Positions 9,806-18,044 of a stretch of DNA of 64,000 nt are shown one piece after another. The stretch covers positions 2,728,001 to 2,792,000 of the forward strand of contig NZ_JAJOLP010000001.1 of NCBI RefSeq assembly GCF_021129215.1, read 5' to 3'. A model generated the notes under the pieces. The model was given only the letters and a program-made list of their open reading frames with translations, made no database searches and had not been told where the DNA came from. Origin of the DNA: Agromyces sp. S2-1-8. GTDB taxonomy: Bacteria > Actinomycetota > Actinomycetes > Actinomycetales > Microbacteriaceae. Each line of letters starts with the position of its first letter. Position 1 is the stretch's first letter. The position numbers and the translations under genes are program-made.

Positions 9806-10054
9806 ATGGCATTGTCCACCGAAGAAGTGCTTGCCGGCCTGGCCGAGCTCATCAACGACGAGACCGGCATCGCGACCGACACGGTTGAGCTGGACAAGTC
9901 GTTCACCGACGACCTCGACATCGACTCGATCTCGATGATGACGATCGTCGTCAACGCCGAGGAGAAGTTCGACGTGAAGATCCCCGACGAGGAGGTCAAG
10001 AACCTCAAGACCGTCGGCGACGCCGTCGACTTCATCGTCAAGGCCCAGGCCTAG
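9806..10054 (+). CDS. acpP: Acyl carrier protein
   Basis: An 82-residue acidic four-helix protein that carries acyl chains as thioesters on 4'-phosphopantetheine. The modified serine is S41 in DLDIDSISMM (DSI replaces the common DSL). AAGGAG lies 8 nt before the ATG. It is sandwiched between fabH and fabF. A strong hairpin just after the stop may limit read-through into fabF, matching the higher demand for ACP. Confidence 0.97.
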   Translation: MALSTEEVLAGLAELINDETGIATDTVELDKSFTDDLDIDSISMMTIVVNAEEKFDVKIPDEEVKNLKTVGDAVDFIVKAQA

Positions 10055-10063
10055 TCGCTGCGA

Positions 10064-10096
10064 CGAGCGGGCCGCGGCAACGTCCCGGCCCGCTCG
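10064..10096 (+). terminator. Hairpin between acpP and fabF (partial terminator/attenuator)
   Basis: Perfect 11-bp inverted repeat CGAGCGGGCCG / CGGCCCGCTCG with an 11-nt loop, starting 9 nt after the acpP stop. No long T-run follows. Being inside an operon, it is more likely a processing or attenuation site than a full terminator. Confidence 0.5.
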
Positions 10097-10135
10097 ATCC
10101 GTCCCCTTCGTCTTCCTCCCCGGAGTGTTTTCGTC

Positions 10136-11371
10136 ATGACCAAGAACATCGTCGTCACCGGCATCGGTGCGTCGTCGCCGATCGGCGGCACCGCCCCCGA
10201 CAGCTGGGCCGCGCTGCTCGCCGGCGCATCGGGCGCACGCCCCCTCGAACACGACTGGGTGGCCGAGTACTCGCTGCCCGTCACCTTCGCCGCCGAAGCC
10301 CTCGTGCGGCCCGACACCGTGCTCGAGCGCCCGGTCGCGAAGAGACTCGACCCGTCGTCGCAGCTCGCACTCGTCGCCGCGCTCGAAGCGTGGGCCGACG
10401 CAGGCAGCCCCGAGGTCGACCCCGAGCGTCTCGGCGTCGACTTCGCCACCGGCATCGGCGGCGTCTGGACGCTGCTCGACGCGTGGGACACGCTGCGCGA
10501 GAAGGGCCCGCGACGGGTCCTCCCGATGACGGTGCCCATGCTCATGCCGAACTCGGCCTCCGGCAACCTCTCGCTGCACTTCGGCGCCCGCGCCTTCGCG
10601 ACCACGGTCGCGAGCGCCTGCGCATCGAGCACCGAGTCGATCTTCAACGCCATCGAGCACCTCCAGGACGGCCTCGCCGACGTCGTCATCGCCGGTGGCA
10701 CCGAATCGGCGATCCACCCGATCACCATCGCCTCGTTCGCCTCGATGCAGGCGCTGTCGAAGCGCAACGACGACCCGGCGACGGCATCGCGCCCGACGAG
10801 CATCGACCGCGACGGCTTCGTCATGGGCGAGGGCGCCGGCGTCCTCATCCTCGAGACCGAGGAGCACGCCAAGGCGCGCGGCGCGAAGATCTACGCGTAC
10901 GTCGCCGGCGGCGGCGTCACGGCCGACTCGTACCACATCACGGCGAACGACCCCGAGGGCCGCGGTGCCGCCCGCGCGGTGAGGCTCGCACTCGAGCAGG
11001 CGGGCGCATCGCCCGACGAGGTGACCCACATCAACGCCCACGCGACGTCGACGCCCGTCGGCGACCCGAACGAGTACCAGGCGCTCAAGGCCGTGTTCGG
11101 CGCCCGGGTCGACGACATCCCCGTGTCGGCGACGAAGGCCTCGACCGGGCACCTGCTCGGCGGCACCGGAGCGCTCGAGGCGATCTTCACCGTGCTCGCA
11201 CTGCGCGACCGCGTGGCCCCGCCGACGATCAACATCACCGAACAGGACCCGGAGGTCCCGTTCCGCGTCTCGGGCGCGACGCAGGAGCTCGGCAGCGGCG
11301 ACCAGCTCGCGATCTCGAACTCGTTCGGGTTCGGCGGGCACAACGCCGTCGTCGCGTTCCGCTCGGCCTGA
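10136..11371 (+). CDS. fabF: 3-oxoacyl-ACP synthase II
   Basis: Elongating ketosynthase of the type II fatty acid pathway, condensing acyl-ACP with malonyl-ACP. 411 residues with the full Cys-His-His triad: C162 in VASACASS, H302 in INAHATSTPVGD and H339 in TGHLLGGTGA. The glycine-rich tail GFGGHNAV closes the fold. ATG 10136 is 82 nt after acpP. The stop is followed within 16 nt by three identical terminator hairpins, so it is the last gene of the fab unit. Confidence 0.97.
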   Translation: MTKNIVVTGIGASSPIGGTAPDSWAALLAGASGARPLEHDWVAEYSLPVTFAAEALVRPDTVLERPVAKRLDPSSQLALVAALEAWADAGSPEVDPERLGVDFATGIGGVWTLLDAWDTLREKGPRRVLPMTVPMLMPNSASGNLSLHFGARAFATTVASACASSTESIFNAIEHLQDGLADVVIAGGTESAIHPITIASFASMQALSKRNDDPATASRPTSIDRDGFVMGEGAGVLILETEEHAKARGAKIYAYVAGGGVTADSYHITANDPEGRGAARAVRLALEQAGASPDEVTHINAHATSTPVGDPNEYQALKAVFGARVDDIPVSATKASTGHLLGGTGALEAIFTVLALRDRVAPPTINITEQDPEVPFRVSGATQELGSGDQLAISNSFGFGGHNAVVAFRSA

Positions 11372-11382
11372 TCGGCGACTCG

Positions 11383-11537
11383 CATCGAAGGACCCCGGCG
11401 CTGACGCGCCGGGGTCCTTCTCGTCCGCGACATCCAGACATCGAAGGACCCCGGCGCTGACGCGCCGGGGTCCTTCTCGTCCGCGACATCCAGACATCGA
11501 AGGACCCCGGCGCTGACGCGCCGGGGTCCTTCTCGTC
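11383..11537 (+). repeat. Three tandem 56-bp terminator units
   Basis: Direct repeat with period 56 (copies at 11383, 11439 and 11495; the last stops after its hairpin). Each holds a perfect 15-bp stem GAAGGACCCCGGCGC / GCGCCGGGGTCCTTC with loop TGAC (hairpins 11387-11420, 11443-11476, 11499-11532). The T-rich right arm makes each an intrinsic terminator for fabF; the symmetry also serves the converging DUF3145 gene. Copies are identical by eye, indicating recent duplication or gene conversion. Confidence 0.9.
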
Positions 11538-11620
11538 ATGGGGCCGTCTGCTTCGCTCGTACGTCTGCCGGGGTTCCCCGTCCGACCTCCGCGTCGCGCC
11601 GCAGCCGGCCCTCGGTCGTA

Positions 11621-12142
11621 TCACCCCACCTGGTGCAGCCAGACGACGGGGGCGAAGTCGCTCGCGTGGCGGAAGGGCTCGAGCTCGTCGTCCCAGGCCT
11701 GCCCGAGCGCGAGCCTGAGCTCGCGATGGAGTTCCCGTGCGTCGTGCCCGCCCATCTCCATGGCGTAGCGGATGCGGTCCTCGGGCACGACGGTGTTGCC
11801 GGCCGAGTCGGTCTGCGCGAAGAAGACGCCGAGCTCTGGTGTGTGCATCCAACGAGCACCGTCGCTGCCGGGCGTCGCGTCCTCGCTCACCTCGAACCGC
11901 AGCTGCTCCCAGCCGCGCAGCGCCGAGGCCATGCGAGCGCCCGATCCGGCGTCACCCTCCCAGTAGAACTCCGCGCGCAGCGCACCGCGAAGCACGGGCT
12001 GCTCCTGCCAGTCGAAGTTCACGGGGACTCCGAGGGCGCGCCCTGCTGCCCACTCGACGTGCGGACAGAGCGCCCGCGGCGAGGAATGCACGAACAGCAC
12101 ACCCCGCGCGGCGCGTGCGGTCCGCGCGACCGTCTCTGCCAT
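11621..12142 (-). CDS. DUF3145 family protein
   Basis: A soluble 173-residue protein of the DUF3145 family, found almost only in actinobacteria and typically beside fabF as here. The N-terminal half has RGVLFVHSSPRALCPHVEWA, the C-terminal half the family's ARWMHTPELGVFFAQTD and a closing DDELEPFRHASDF. Function is unknown; the conserved neighbourhood suggests a link to fatty acid synthesis. The ATG at 12142 has GGAG six nt upstream; an in-frame ATG two codons earlier (12148) directly abuts that site and is less likely. Confidence 0.87.
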   Translation of the reverse strand: MAETVARTARAARGVLFVHSSPRALCPHVEWAAGRALGVPVNFDWQEQPVLRGALRAEFYWEGDAGSGARMASALRGWEQLRFEVSEDATPGSDGARWMHTPELGVFFAQTDSAGNTVVPEDRIRYAMEMGGHDARELHRELRLALGQAWDDELEPFRHASDFAPVVWLHQVG

Positions 12143-12359
12143 CTCCATCTCCGTTCTCGTGAGGTGCGTCTTCCCCTACGACCTCGGAACGGCGGGTGGC
12201 CGGTGTTCGATTGTGGGCGGCATCGGCCGCACCGCCGATTATGCCCCGGATCAGGCGGGTTGACAAGGGTTCCCCTCGGTTCGCCGTGCCTCGGCATCAT
12301 GCCCCGTCGACAACACTATGCTCGGTGAGGTATTCGCTCGCGTGGAAGGGAAGCCGCCG

Positions 12360-12989
12360 ATGGCCGTCAGAGAAGCGCTCCTCGCACTGCTGCTCACCGG
12401 ACCCGCCTACGGCTTCCAGCTGCATTCGGCGCTCGCGACGCGAACCGGCGGACGCCGACGCGTCAACGTCGGGCAGAGCTACGCGACGCTCGAGCGGGCC
12501 TCGAAGGCCGGCCTGACCGAATCGGCCGGGACGACGGCGGACGGACTCCCGCTGCACCGGCTCACCGCGGCGGGAACCGCGGTCGCGCGCGGCTGGCTCG
12601 AGGGCACGGATGCCCCGGGCGCCGACCCGTGGGACGAGACGATCGATCGCGTGCTGATCGGCGCGTCACTGCCTGACGTCGATGATCGCGCGATCATCAC
12701 GGACGAGCGCGCGCGATGGGCCGACCGACTCGCATCGGCCGAAGCCGACGGTGACGTCGACGAGGCCACCGGCACGACGGCGGCGGCCACCGAACTGGTG
12801 CGCCTGGCCGGGGCCGCGGATGCCGCCCGAGCACGCGCGGCGATCGACTGGCTCGATACGACGGCACGCGTATCGGCATCCGGCCGGACGCTCGCGTTCG
12901 CGCCGACGGCCGAGCGCCCGCGGCGCGGCCGTCGCCCTGCGATGACCTCGGACGCCGCCGGGGAGGCTCAACCGTCGGCCATCGCGTAG
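12360..12989 (+). CDS. PadR-family transcriptional regulator
   Basis: 209 residues. The N-terminal winged helix is PadR-like: VREALLALLLTGPAYGFQLHSAL then a long recognition helix region ending VGQSYATLERASKAGL (residues 3-50), followed by a C-terminal helical part (about 85-180) and a basic, disordered tail. The start ATG 12360 has a GGAAGGGAAG site; an upstream ATG at 12318 lacks one. It likely binds a phenolic or other small effector, or regulates itself; no operator was found. The last 22 nt overlap the 3' end of the opposing polymerase gene. Confidence 0.78.
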   Translation: MAVREALLALLLTGPAYGFQLHSALATRTGGRRRVNVGQSYATLERASKAGLTESAGTTADGLPLHRLTAAGTAVARGWLEGTDAPGADPWDETIDRVLIGASLPDVDDRAIITDERARWADRLASAEADGDVDEATGTTAAATELVRLAGAADAARARAAIDWLDTTARVSASGRTLAFAPTAERPRRGRRPAMTSDAAGEAQPSAIA

Positions 12990-14731
12990 CTGTCGACGAT
13001 CGCGAGGTCGAGCGGAAAGTCGACCGGGAAGTCGCCGAAGAGCAGTCGGCCCGCGTCGACGGCGCACGCCCGGACCGCGGTCGCGACCGCTTCGGCATGC
13101 TCGCTCGGCGTGTGCACGATGATCTCGTCGTGCAGGTAGTAGACGAGGTGGGGCACCTCGCCGAACACCGGCCCCGACCGCTCGGCGCGCTTGATCGAGG
13201 GCGGGAGGGCGGCGAGGCGGGTGCGAAGCGCCGCCATCCAGCAGAGCGCCCACTCTGCGGCACTCCCCTGCACCACGAAGTTGCGGGTGAACCGGCCCCA
13301 GTCGCGCGCGACGCTGCGCGCGCGGCGCTCGTCGGCCGGAGTCGCGTCGGGCTCACTCGCCCTGGCCTGGACGGCATGCCAGGACGACGCCGGGGCGGGT
13401 GACGACCGCCCGAGGTTCGTGGTGACCTGTCCGCCGCGTTCACCCGTCGCCGCCGCCCGGTCGACGAGCGCCATCGCTCGCGGGTAGGCACGCGCCAGGC
13501 GGGGCACGAGCCGTCCGCTGTCGCCCGTCGTCGCTCCGTACATCGCCCCGAGGATCGCGACCTTCGCCTGGTCGCGCGTCTCGACGACGCCGTCGTCGAC
13601 GATGCCCTGATAGATGTCGCGCCCTCGCGCGGCCGCGGCCATCGCATCGTCGTGGGCCAGGCCCGCGAGCACCCGGGGCTCGAGCTGGGCCGCGTCGGCG
13701 ACGACGAGCGACCAGCCCGGGTCGGCGACCACGGCGCCGCGAATGTTCTTCGGCAGTTGCAGCGCTCCACCCCCTGAGGTCGCCCAACGTCCCGTCGCCG
13801 TGCCGCCCGGTACGTAGTCGGGGCGGAATCGCCCGTCGGCGATCCATTCGTCGAGCCACGCCCAGCCGTTCGCGCTCAGGAGCCTCGCCGATCGCTTGTA
13901 CGCGAGCAACGGGGCGATCGCCGGGTGGTCGTGGTCGCGAAGCTCCCATTTGGCCGTGGAGTCGACCTGGATGCCCGCGTTCCGCAGCGCACGCAACAGC
14001 TCGACCTGCGAATCGAGGTTGGCCGAGGGCTGTTCGAGCGCGGCGCGGACCTCGGCCGCCAGGATCGCCATGCGCTCGGGCTTCCAGCCGGGTTTCGGAC
14101 GCGGGCCGAGCTCGGCCTCGAGAATCGCCTCGTGGACCTCCCTCCGCCACGGAAGACCGGCGGCATGCAGCTCAGCGCCGATCAGGGCACCGGCCGACTC
14201 GGCCGCGAGGAGCAGCCGCATCGCTCCGGGACGTGCACTCGCGCGCGTCAGCCGCTCCTGCCGCCGGAACTCCGCGACGACCGCGTCGAGGACGACGGTC
14301 GCCGGATTCGTGTTCGGGGATGCACCGTCGTCGAGCGCTTCCCCCAGTTCGAACAGGGCGGTCGCTCCCGCGCCCGAGTGCGAGGAGGGCGCGACCGCGC
14401 CGACCCCACCACCCGAGAGGTTCGGTGCGGCGTCGAGCCATCGCGGCCTGCCCGTCTCGGCTTCGCGAGCGGCACGCGCATCGGTCGACCCCTCGAGGAT
14501 CGCACCGCAGAGCAGGAGGTCGTGGCACCGCTCGATGCGGACACCGGCGTCGAGCAGCATCGGATACCAGTGCCGAGTGTCGCTCCACACCCACCTCGGC
14601 CCGTGCTGCTCGAGCGCGGCCGCCCGTGCCGGCAGGTCGGCGACCTCGATCACTTCGGCGCTCGCCGCGGGGTCGTCGAGATCGACGAGGGCGACCCGGT
14701 CGCGCCCGTCGGCCCCGGCCGCGATCCGCAC
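12968..14731 (-). CDS. Family A DNA polymerase, orphan (bifunctional 3'-5' exonuclease/polymerase type)
   Basis: 587 residues, so it lacks the 5'-nuclease domain of full DNA polymerase I. Palm motif A reads VADAAQLEPRVLA (about residue 343, in place of DYSQIELR), motif B RDQAKVAILGAMYG (about 378), and motif C HDEIIVHTP (about 533), so the catalytic Asp residues of A and C are retained. The N-terminal 250 residues correspond to a degenerate 3'-5' exonuclease domain. Such 'bifunctional 3'-5' exonuclease/DNA polymerase' genes are common in actinobacteria besides polA; a repair role is inferred. It is divergent from a Vsr-fold nuclease gene. Confidence 0.85.
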   Translation of the reverse strand: MRIAAGADGRDRVALVDLDDPAASAEVIEVADLPARAAALEQHGPRWVWSDTRHWYPMLLDAGVRIERCHDLLLCGAILEGSTDARAAREAETGRPRWLDAAPNLSGGGVGAVAPSSHSGAGATALFELGEALDDGASPNTNPATVVLDAVVAEFRRQERLTRASARPGAMRLLLAAESAGALIGAELHAAGLPWRREVHEAILEAELGPRPKPGWKPERMAILAAEVRAALEQPSANLDSQVELLRALRNAGIQVDSTAKWELRDHDHPAIAPLLAYKRSARLLSANGWAWLDEWIADGRFRPDYVPGGTATGRWATSGGGALQLPKNIRGAVVADPGWSLVVADAAQLEPRVLAGLAHDDAMAAAARGRDIYQGIVDDGVVETRDQAKVAILGAMYGATTGDSGRLVPRLARAYPRAMALVDRAAATGERGGQVTTNLGRSSPAPASSWHAVQARASEPDATPADERRARSVARDWGRFTRNFVVQGSAAEWALCWMAALRTRLAALPPSIKRAERSGPVFGEVPHLVYYLHDEIIVHTPSEHAEAVATAVRACAVDAGRLLFGDFPVDFPLDLAIVDSYAMADG

Positions 14732-14748
14732 GTATCCATTCTCGTGGC

Positions 14749-14775
14749 CGCCGCCGACATCGGATGTCGGCGGCG
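14749..14775. promoter_or_regulatory. Inverted repeat between divergent polymerase and nuclease genes
   Basis: Perfect 11-bp arms CGCCGCCGACA / TGTCGGCGGCG separated by TCGGA, centred in the 85-nt gap between the two divergent starts (14731 and 14817). It could be a shared operator or a hairpin in the 5' leader of the nuclease mRNA. Confidence 0.5.
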
Positions 14776-14816
14776 CAAACGAGACTCATGGTCATGACGA
14801 ACGAGGAGCGGTCTCC

Positions 14817-15584
14817 GTGGTCGCGGTGAGGTTCCGCTGCGGGCACGGTGCACCGGCCGACGATGCGCACGTCATCGGCCGTCCCTGCCCGCTGTGCATG
14901 CTCATCGCCGAGACCCAGCGCTCGCGTGCCGAACTCCTCAGGCGCGTGTCGCCGGCGCAGCGAGCCCGCCTCGCCACCGAGACGCGTCTCGGCGCCGAGT
15001 ACGAGTGGCGCTGCGATCGGGGTCACGATCGCTATCGGGCCTCGGTCGCCGACCAGCTCACGGGCACCGGCTGCACCAAGTGCCGAACGAACGCGCACGC
15101 ACCGGCAGCCCTCCGGGAGGCGGGTGTGGCGTTCATGAACCCGGGGCTCCGCACTCGCACGTCGATGACCGAGCAGCGACTGCGAGCGCTCCTCGGCGAA
15201 CGCATCAGGCTGCATCACCGGGTCAACGCCGTGCGGGTCGCCCGCACGTTCTTCGGCCGCACCGAGGTCTGGCCCGACATCATCGTGCCGCAACTGCGCA
15301 TCGCGGTCGAGTACGACGACCCGGGCCGCTCGCGCCGAGCGCACCTCGGGCTGAAGGAGGCCTCCGACCTTGAGAAGGACGAAGCGCTGGGCGAGGTCGG
15401 CTGGCGGGTCATCCGAGTTCGCGGCGGCGGGCTCGGCCCGCTCGGGCCCACGAGCATCGTCTGTGCACGCCTCACGGCCGAGGTCGCCGACGACGTGGTC
15501 GCGATGATGCGACGCATCCGCGGCGACGCCGCCGTCGACGCGATCCTGGTCGGCGTTCAGCGCTCGGGCTTTGATTCAGCCTGA
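14817..15584 (+). CDS. Zinc-ribbon protein with Vsr/DUF559-like nuclease domain
   Basis: 255 residues in two parts. Residues 1-95 hold two zinc knuckles: C8-x-H10 with C24xxC27, and C66-x3-H70 with C86xxC89; the second (YEWRC...GH...GTGCTKC) resembles the probable zinc-ribbon domain DUF4379. Residues 115-205 look like a Vsr-fold PD-(D/E)xK nuclease: TEQRLRALL, WPDIIVPQLRIAVEYDD (D154, E165, D167), an Arg/Lys-rich helix and the closing GWRVIRVR. A strand-nicking or mismatch-repair role is inferred only. GTG 14817 is chosen, with GAGGAG 8 nt upstream. It starts 85 nt from the divergent family A polymerase. Confidence 0.75.
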   Translation: MVAVRFRCGHGAPADDAHVIGRPCPLCMLIAETQRSRAELLRRVSPAQRARLATETRLGAEYEWRCDRGHDRYRASVADQLTGTGCTKCRTNAHAPAALREAGVAFMNPGLRTRTSMTEQRLRALLGERIRLHHRVNAVRVARTFFGRTEVWPDIIVPQLRIAVEYDDPGRSRRAHLGLKEASDLEKDEALGEVGWRVIRVRGGGLGPLGPTSIVCARLTAEVADDVVAMMRRIRGDAAVDAILVGVQRSGFDSA

Positions 15585-15638
15585 CTCCGTCTGCTAGGAA
15601 TGGAGCGCCCCCCTACCGGCCGACGATTGGACCCGACG

Positions 15639-16043
15639 ATGAGTTCCCCCAGCCTCCAGACCGAGCCCGAAGCCCTGAGCGACTACGCAGCGGTGGGAGG
15701 CGCCCCCGCGATCAGCGCGGTCGTCGACCGCTTCTACGAACTGGTGCTCGGCGACGAGAACCTCGTGCGCTACTTCGACGGCGTCGAGATGGTCCGCCTC
15801 AAGCGGCACCAGGTCGCGCTCGTCTCGACCGTCATGGGCGGTCCGGTCGTCTACGAGGGCCGCGATCTCCGCAAGGCCCACGCGAACATGGGCATCTCGG
15901 CGGGCGACTTCGCCGCTGTCGCGGGTCACCTGGTGACCGCCTTGACCGACGCCGGCGTTCCGTCGGAGATCATCGATCGCACGGTGAGCGCGGTCGCCGC
16001 GACCCAGCCCGACATCGTCGAGGTCACCTCGACGCACGAGTGA
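15639..16043 (+). CDS. Truncated haemoglobin, group I (trHbN-like)
   Basis: A 134-residue 2-on-2 globin. Proximal His H81 is in LRKAHANMGI and distal TyrB10 is Y33 in VDRFYELVLGD; YFDGVEM and KRHQVALVSTVMGGP complete the family pattern. Group I proteins convert NO and O2 to nitrate. ATG 15639 gives the usual length; an in-frame ATG at 15600 adds 13 residues and has AGGA touching it, so the start is uncertain. The flavohemoglobin gene begins 4 nt after its stop, so an NO-detoxifying operon is likely. Confidence 0.9.
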   Translation: MSSPSLQTEPEALSDYAAVGGAPAISAVVDRFYELVLGDENLVRYFDGVEMVRLKRHQVALVSTVMGGPVVYEGRDLRKAHANMGISAGDFAAVAGHLVTALTDAGVPSEIIDRTVSAVAATQPDIVEVTSTHE

Positions 16044-16047
16044 CGCG

Positions 16048-17256
16048 TTGGACACCGCCGCTCTGAAGCACACCTGGTCGCTGGCGGAGTCGCTCGGCGA
16101 CGAGGTGCCGCTCTTCTTCTACTCGCACCTGTTCTACACGCACCCCGAGCTGCGGGCCATGTTCCCGGTGTCGATGGCGGCCCAGCGCGACCGACTCGTC
16201 GGCGCGCTGGGCCGCATCGTCTCGAACGTCGACCAGCTCGACGAGGTGACCGCGTTCATCCAGCAACTCGGCCGGGATCATCGACGCTTCGAGGTGATCG
16301 CCGAGCACTACGACGCCGTCGGTCTCTCACTGCTGACGACGCTCAAGCACTTCCTCGGCGATCAGTGGACCGCTGAGCTCGCCGCGGACTGGGCCGCGGC
16401 CTACGGCCTGATCGCCACCGTCATGGTGCAGGCGGCCGAGGATTCCGAACACGACAGTCCGGCGTCCTGGCAGGGTCATGTCATCGCCGTCGAGCGAAAG
16501 AGCATGGAGCTCGCGGTCGTGCAGGTGCGCCCCGAACCCGCGCTGAACTTCGAACCCGGGCAGTCGGTCGCGGTCGAAACGGCGCATGCGCCACGACTGT
16601 GGCGCTACCTCAGCATCGCGAACGCGCCGCGGGCCGATGGAACGCTCGAGTTCCACGTGCAGCTCGTACCGGGTGGCCAGGTCTCGAGCGCGATCGTTCG
16701 CAAGCTCAAGGCCGGCGACGTGCTGCGGCTCGGGGCGCCGGTCGGGCGGGAGCTCACGCTCGAGCCCGAGGAGCACCACCGTGAACTGCTGATGGTCGCG
16801 GGAGGCACCGGGTTCGCGCCGCTCCGCGCGCACCTCGAGCGCATCGACCTCAACTGGCAGAAGACCGGCCAGGCTCCTCGCGTCCACCTGTTCCACGGAG
16901 CACGCGTGCCGTGGAACCTGTACGAGCACCGTCTGCTGCAGAGCCTCGCCGGACGCCCGTGGTTCACCTACACGCCCGTCGTCTCCGATGATCCGAGCTA
17001 CCCCGGGCAGAAGGGGCTGGTCGGCGATGCCGCGGTCGCAGAGGGCGTCCGCCCCGATGCCCTCGCGATGGTCTGCGGCTCCCCCGCCATGGTCAAGCAC
17101 ACGCTCGCACGGCTCCGCGGCGCCGGCGTCGCGTCGGGCGATCTCCGGTTCGAGCAGTTCGCGACGCTCGAGGAGGAGCGCCCGGAAGAACGTCACGACA
17201 TCCGAGATGGGCAGCCGTCCGGGTTGCCCGCCGAACGAATGGGAAGTGCCCGATGA
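16048..17256 (+). CDS. Flavohemoglobin (globin-FAD-NAD reductase)
   Basis: 402 residues. The globin domain (1-140) has proximal H87 in IAEHYDAVG and Y25 at B10; a ferredoxin-NADP reductase-type FAD domain follows with RLWRYLSIAN (about 180-190, RYLS instead of RxYS), and an NAD domain with VAGGTGFAPL near 250 and VCGSPAMV near 345. Hmp-type enzymes dioxygenate NO to nitrate with NAD(P)H. The likely start is TTG 16048. It is more divergent than classic Hmp, so another electron acceptor is possible. It overlaps the DivIVA gene by 4 nt. Confidence 0.88.
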   Translation: MDTAALKHTWSLAESLGDEVPLFFYSHLFYTHPELRAMFPVSMAAQRDRLVGALGRIVSNVDQLDEVTAFIQQLGRDHRRFEVIAEHYDAVGLSLLTTLKHFLGDQWTAELAADWAAAYGLIATVMVQAAEDSEHDSPASWQGHVIAVERKSMELAVVQVRPEPALNFEPGQSVAVETAHAPRLWRYLSIANAPRADGTLEFHVQLVPGGQVSSAIVRKLKAGDVLRLGAPVGRELTLEPEEHHRELLMVAGGTGFAPLRAHLERIDLNWQKTGQAPRVHLFHGARVPWNLYEHRLLQSLAGRPWFTYTPVVSDDPSYPGQKGLVGDAAVAEGVRPDALAMVCGSPAMVKHTLARLRGAGVASGDLRFEQFATLEEERPEERHDIRDGQPSGLPAERMGSAR

Positions 17257-18044
17257 CTCCCGATCTTGAAAATGAGCCGCAATCCGATTTCGTACCGATG
17301 CCGACGGCGATCCCGTCGACGCCGGCAGCACCTGAGTCGAGTCCTGCGCAGGAGATCGATCTCGCGCGCGCCGTCGCCCGCCTGCCCAAGACGGACTCTG
17401 CCAGGTTCGCGGTCCGGCACATCGGCGCCGGTTACGATCGCGCCGAGATCGACGCGTTCCTCGTCGAACTGAACGAGGCGATCGACGTCGTCCGAGAGGC
17501 GGCGGAACGGGATCGCCGAGAACTCGAGGAACTTCGCGCAGAGAACGCGAGACTCAGCGCTACGGCTGAGGCGAAGCTCGACGAAGAAGTCACCCTCGGG
17601 GCCGTCGACCTGCTCTCGCAGGCGCAGACGATCGCCGACCGGGCCGTTGCCGATGCCGAGCAGTACGCGCGCGAACTCGTGCTCGCGGCCCGCGAGGAGT
17701 ACCGCGACGTGCTGGAGCGTGCCGCACGTGCGGAAGACGCCCATGCGGCCGCCGGAGCCACCGGGCCGGCGCCGGCGCCCTCGCCGCAGGCGGCGATGCC
17801 CGAGATCGAGTACGTGCGCACGTACGCTCAGGTCGCGCAAGTTCAACTGCGTTCGGTGCTCGAGGCGCTGGCTGAGCAGGTCGACCGGCTCGGCGCCCTG
17901 CCGCAACCCGCAGGCGAACCGGCTGCACCGGCGGCCGGCGACGATGTCGCCGACGCGGGCGAGGTCACCGACGAAGAACCCGACTGGCTCCCTGCTGTGC
18001 CGCCGGAACCCGCTCTGCAGCGACAGACGTACATCAAGCCCTGA
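17253..18044 (+). CDS. DivIVA-domain coiled-coil protein
   Basis: 263 residues. A Pro-rich N-terminus (1-40) is followed by the DivIVA-like motif FAVRHIGAGYDRAEIDAFL (about 51-70) and a long coiled coil (75-165: EAAERDRRELEELRAENARL and onward), then Pro/Ala-rich and acidic C-terminal segments. DivIVA/Wag31 proteins mark negatively curved membrane at poles in actinobacteria. The start codon overlaps the flavohemoglobin stop (ATGA), so it is translationally coupled to the globins. That link is unusual; it may localise the flavoprotein, but that is inference. It is not the main divIVA, which would lie in the ftsZ cluster. Confidence 0.85.
   Translation: MTPDLENEPQSDFVPMPTAIPSTPAAPESSPAQEIDLARAVARLPKTDSARFAVRHIGAGYDRAEIDAFLVELNEAIDVVREAAERDRRELEELRAENARLSATAEAKLDEEVTLGAVDLLSQAQTIADRAVADAEQYARELVLAAREEYRDVLERAARAEDAHAAAGATGPAPAPSPQAAMPEIEYVRTYAQVAQVQLRSVLEALAEQVDRLGALPQPAGEPAAPAAGDDVADAGEVTDEEPDWLPAVPPEPALQRQTYIKP

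Noticed and set aside
11383..11537. CRISPR-like array
   Set aside because: Three direct repeats, but the whole 56-bp unit repeats, with no variable spacers, and each contains a terminator hairpin; no cas genes are present.
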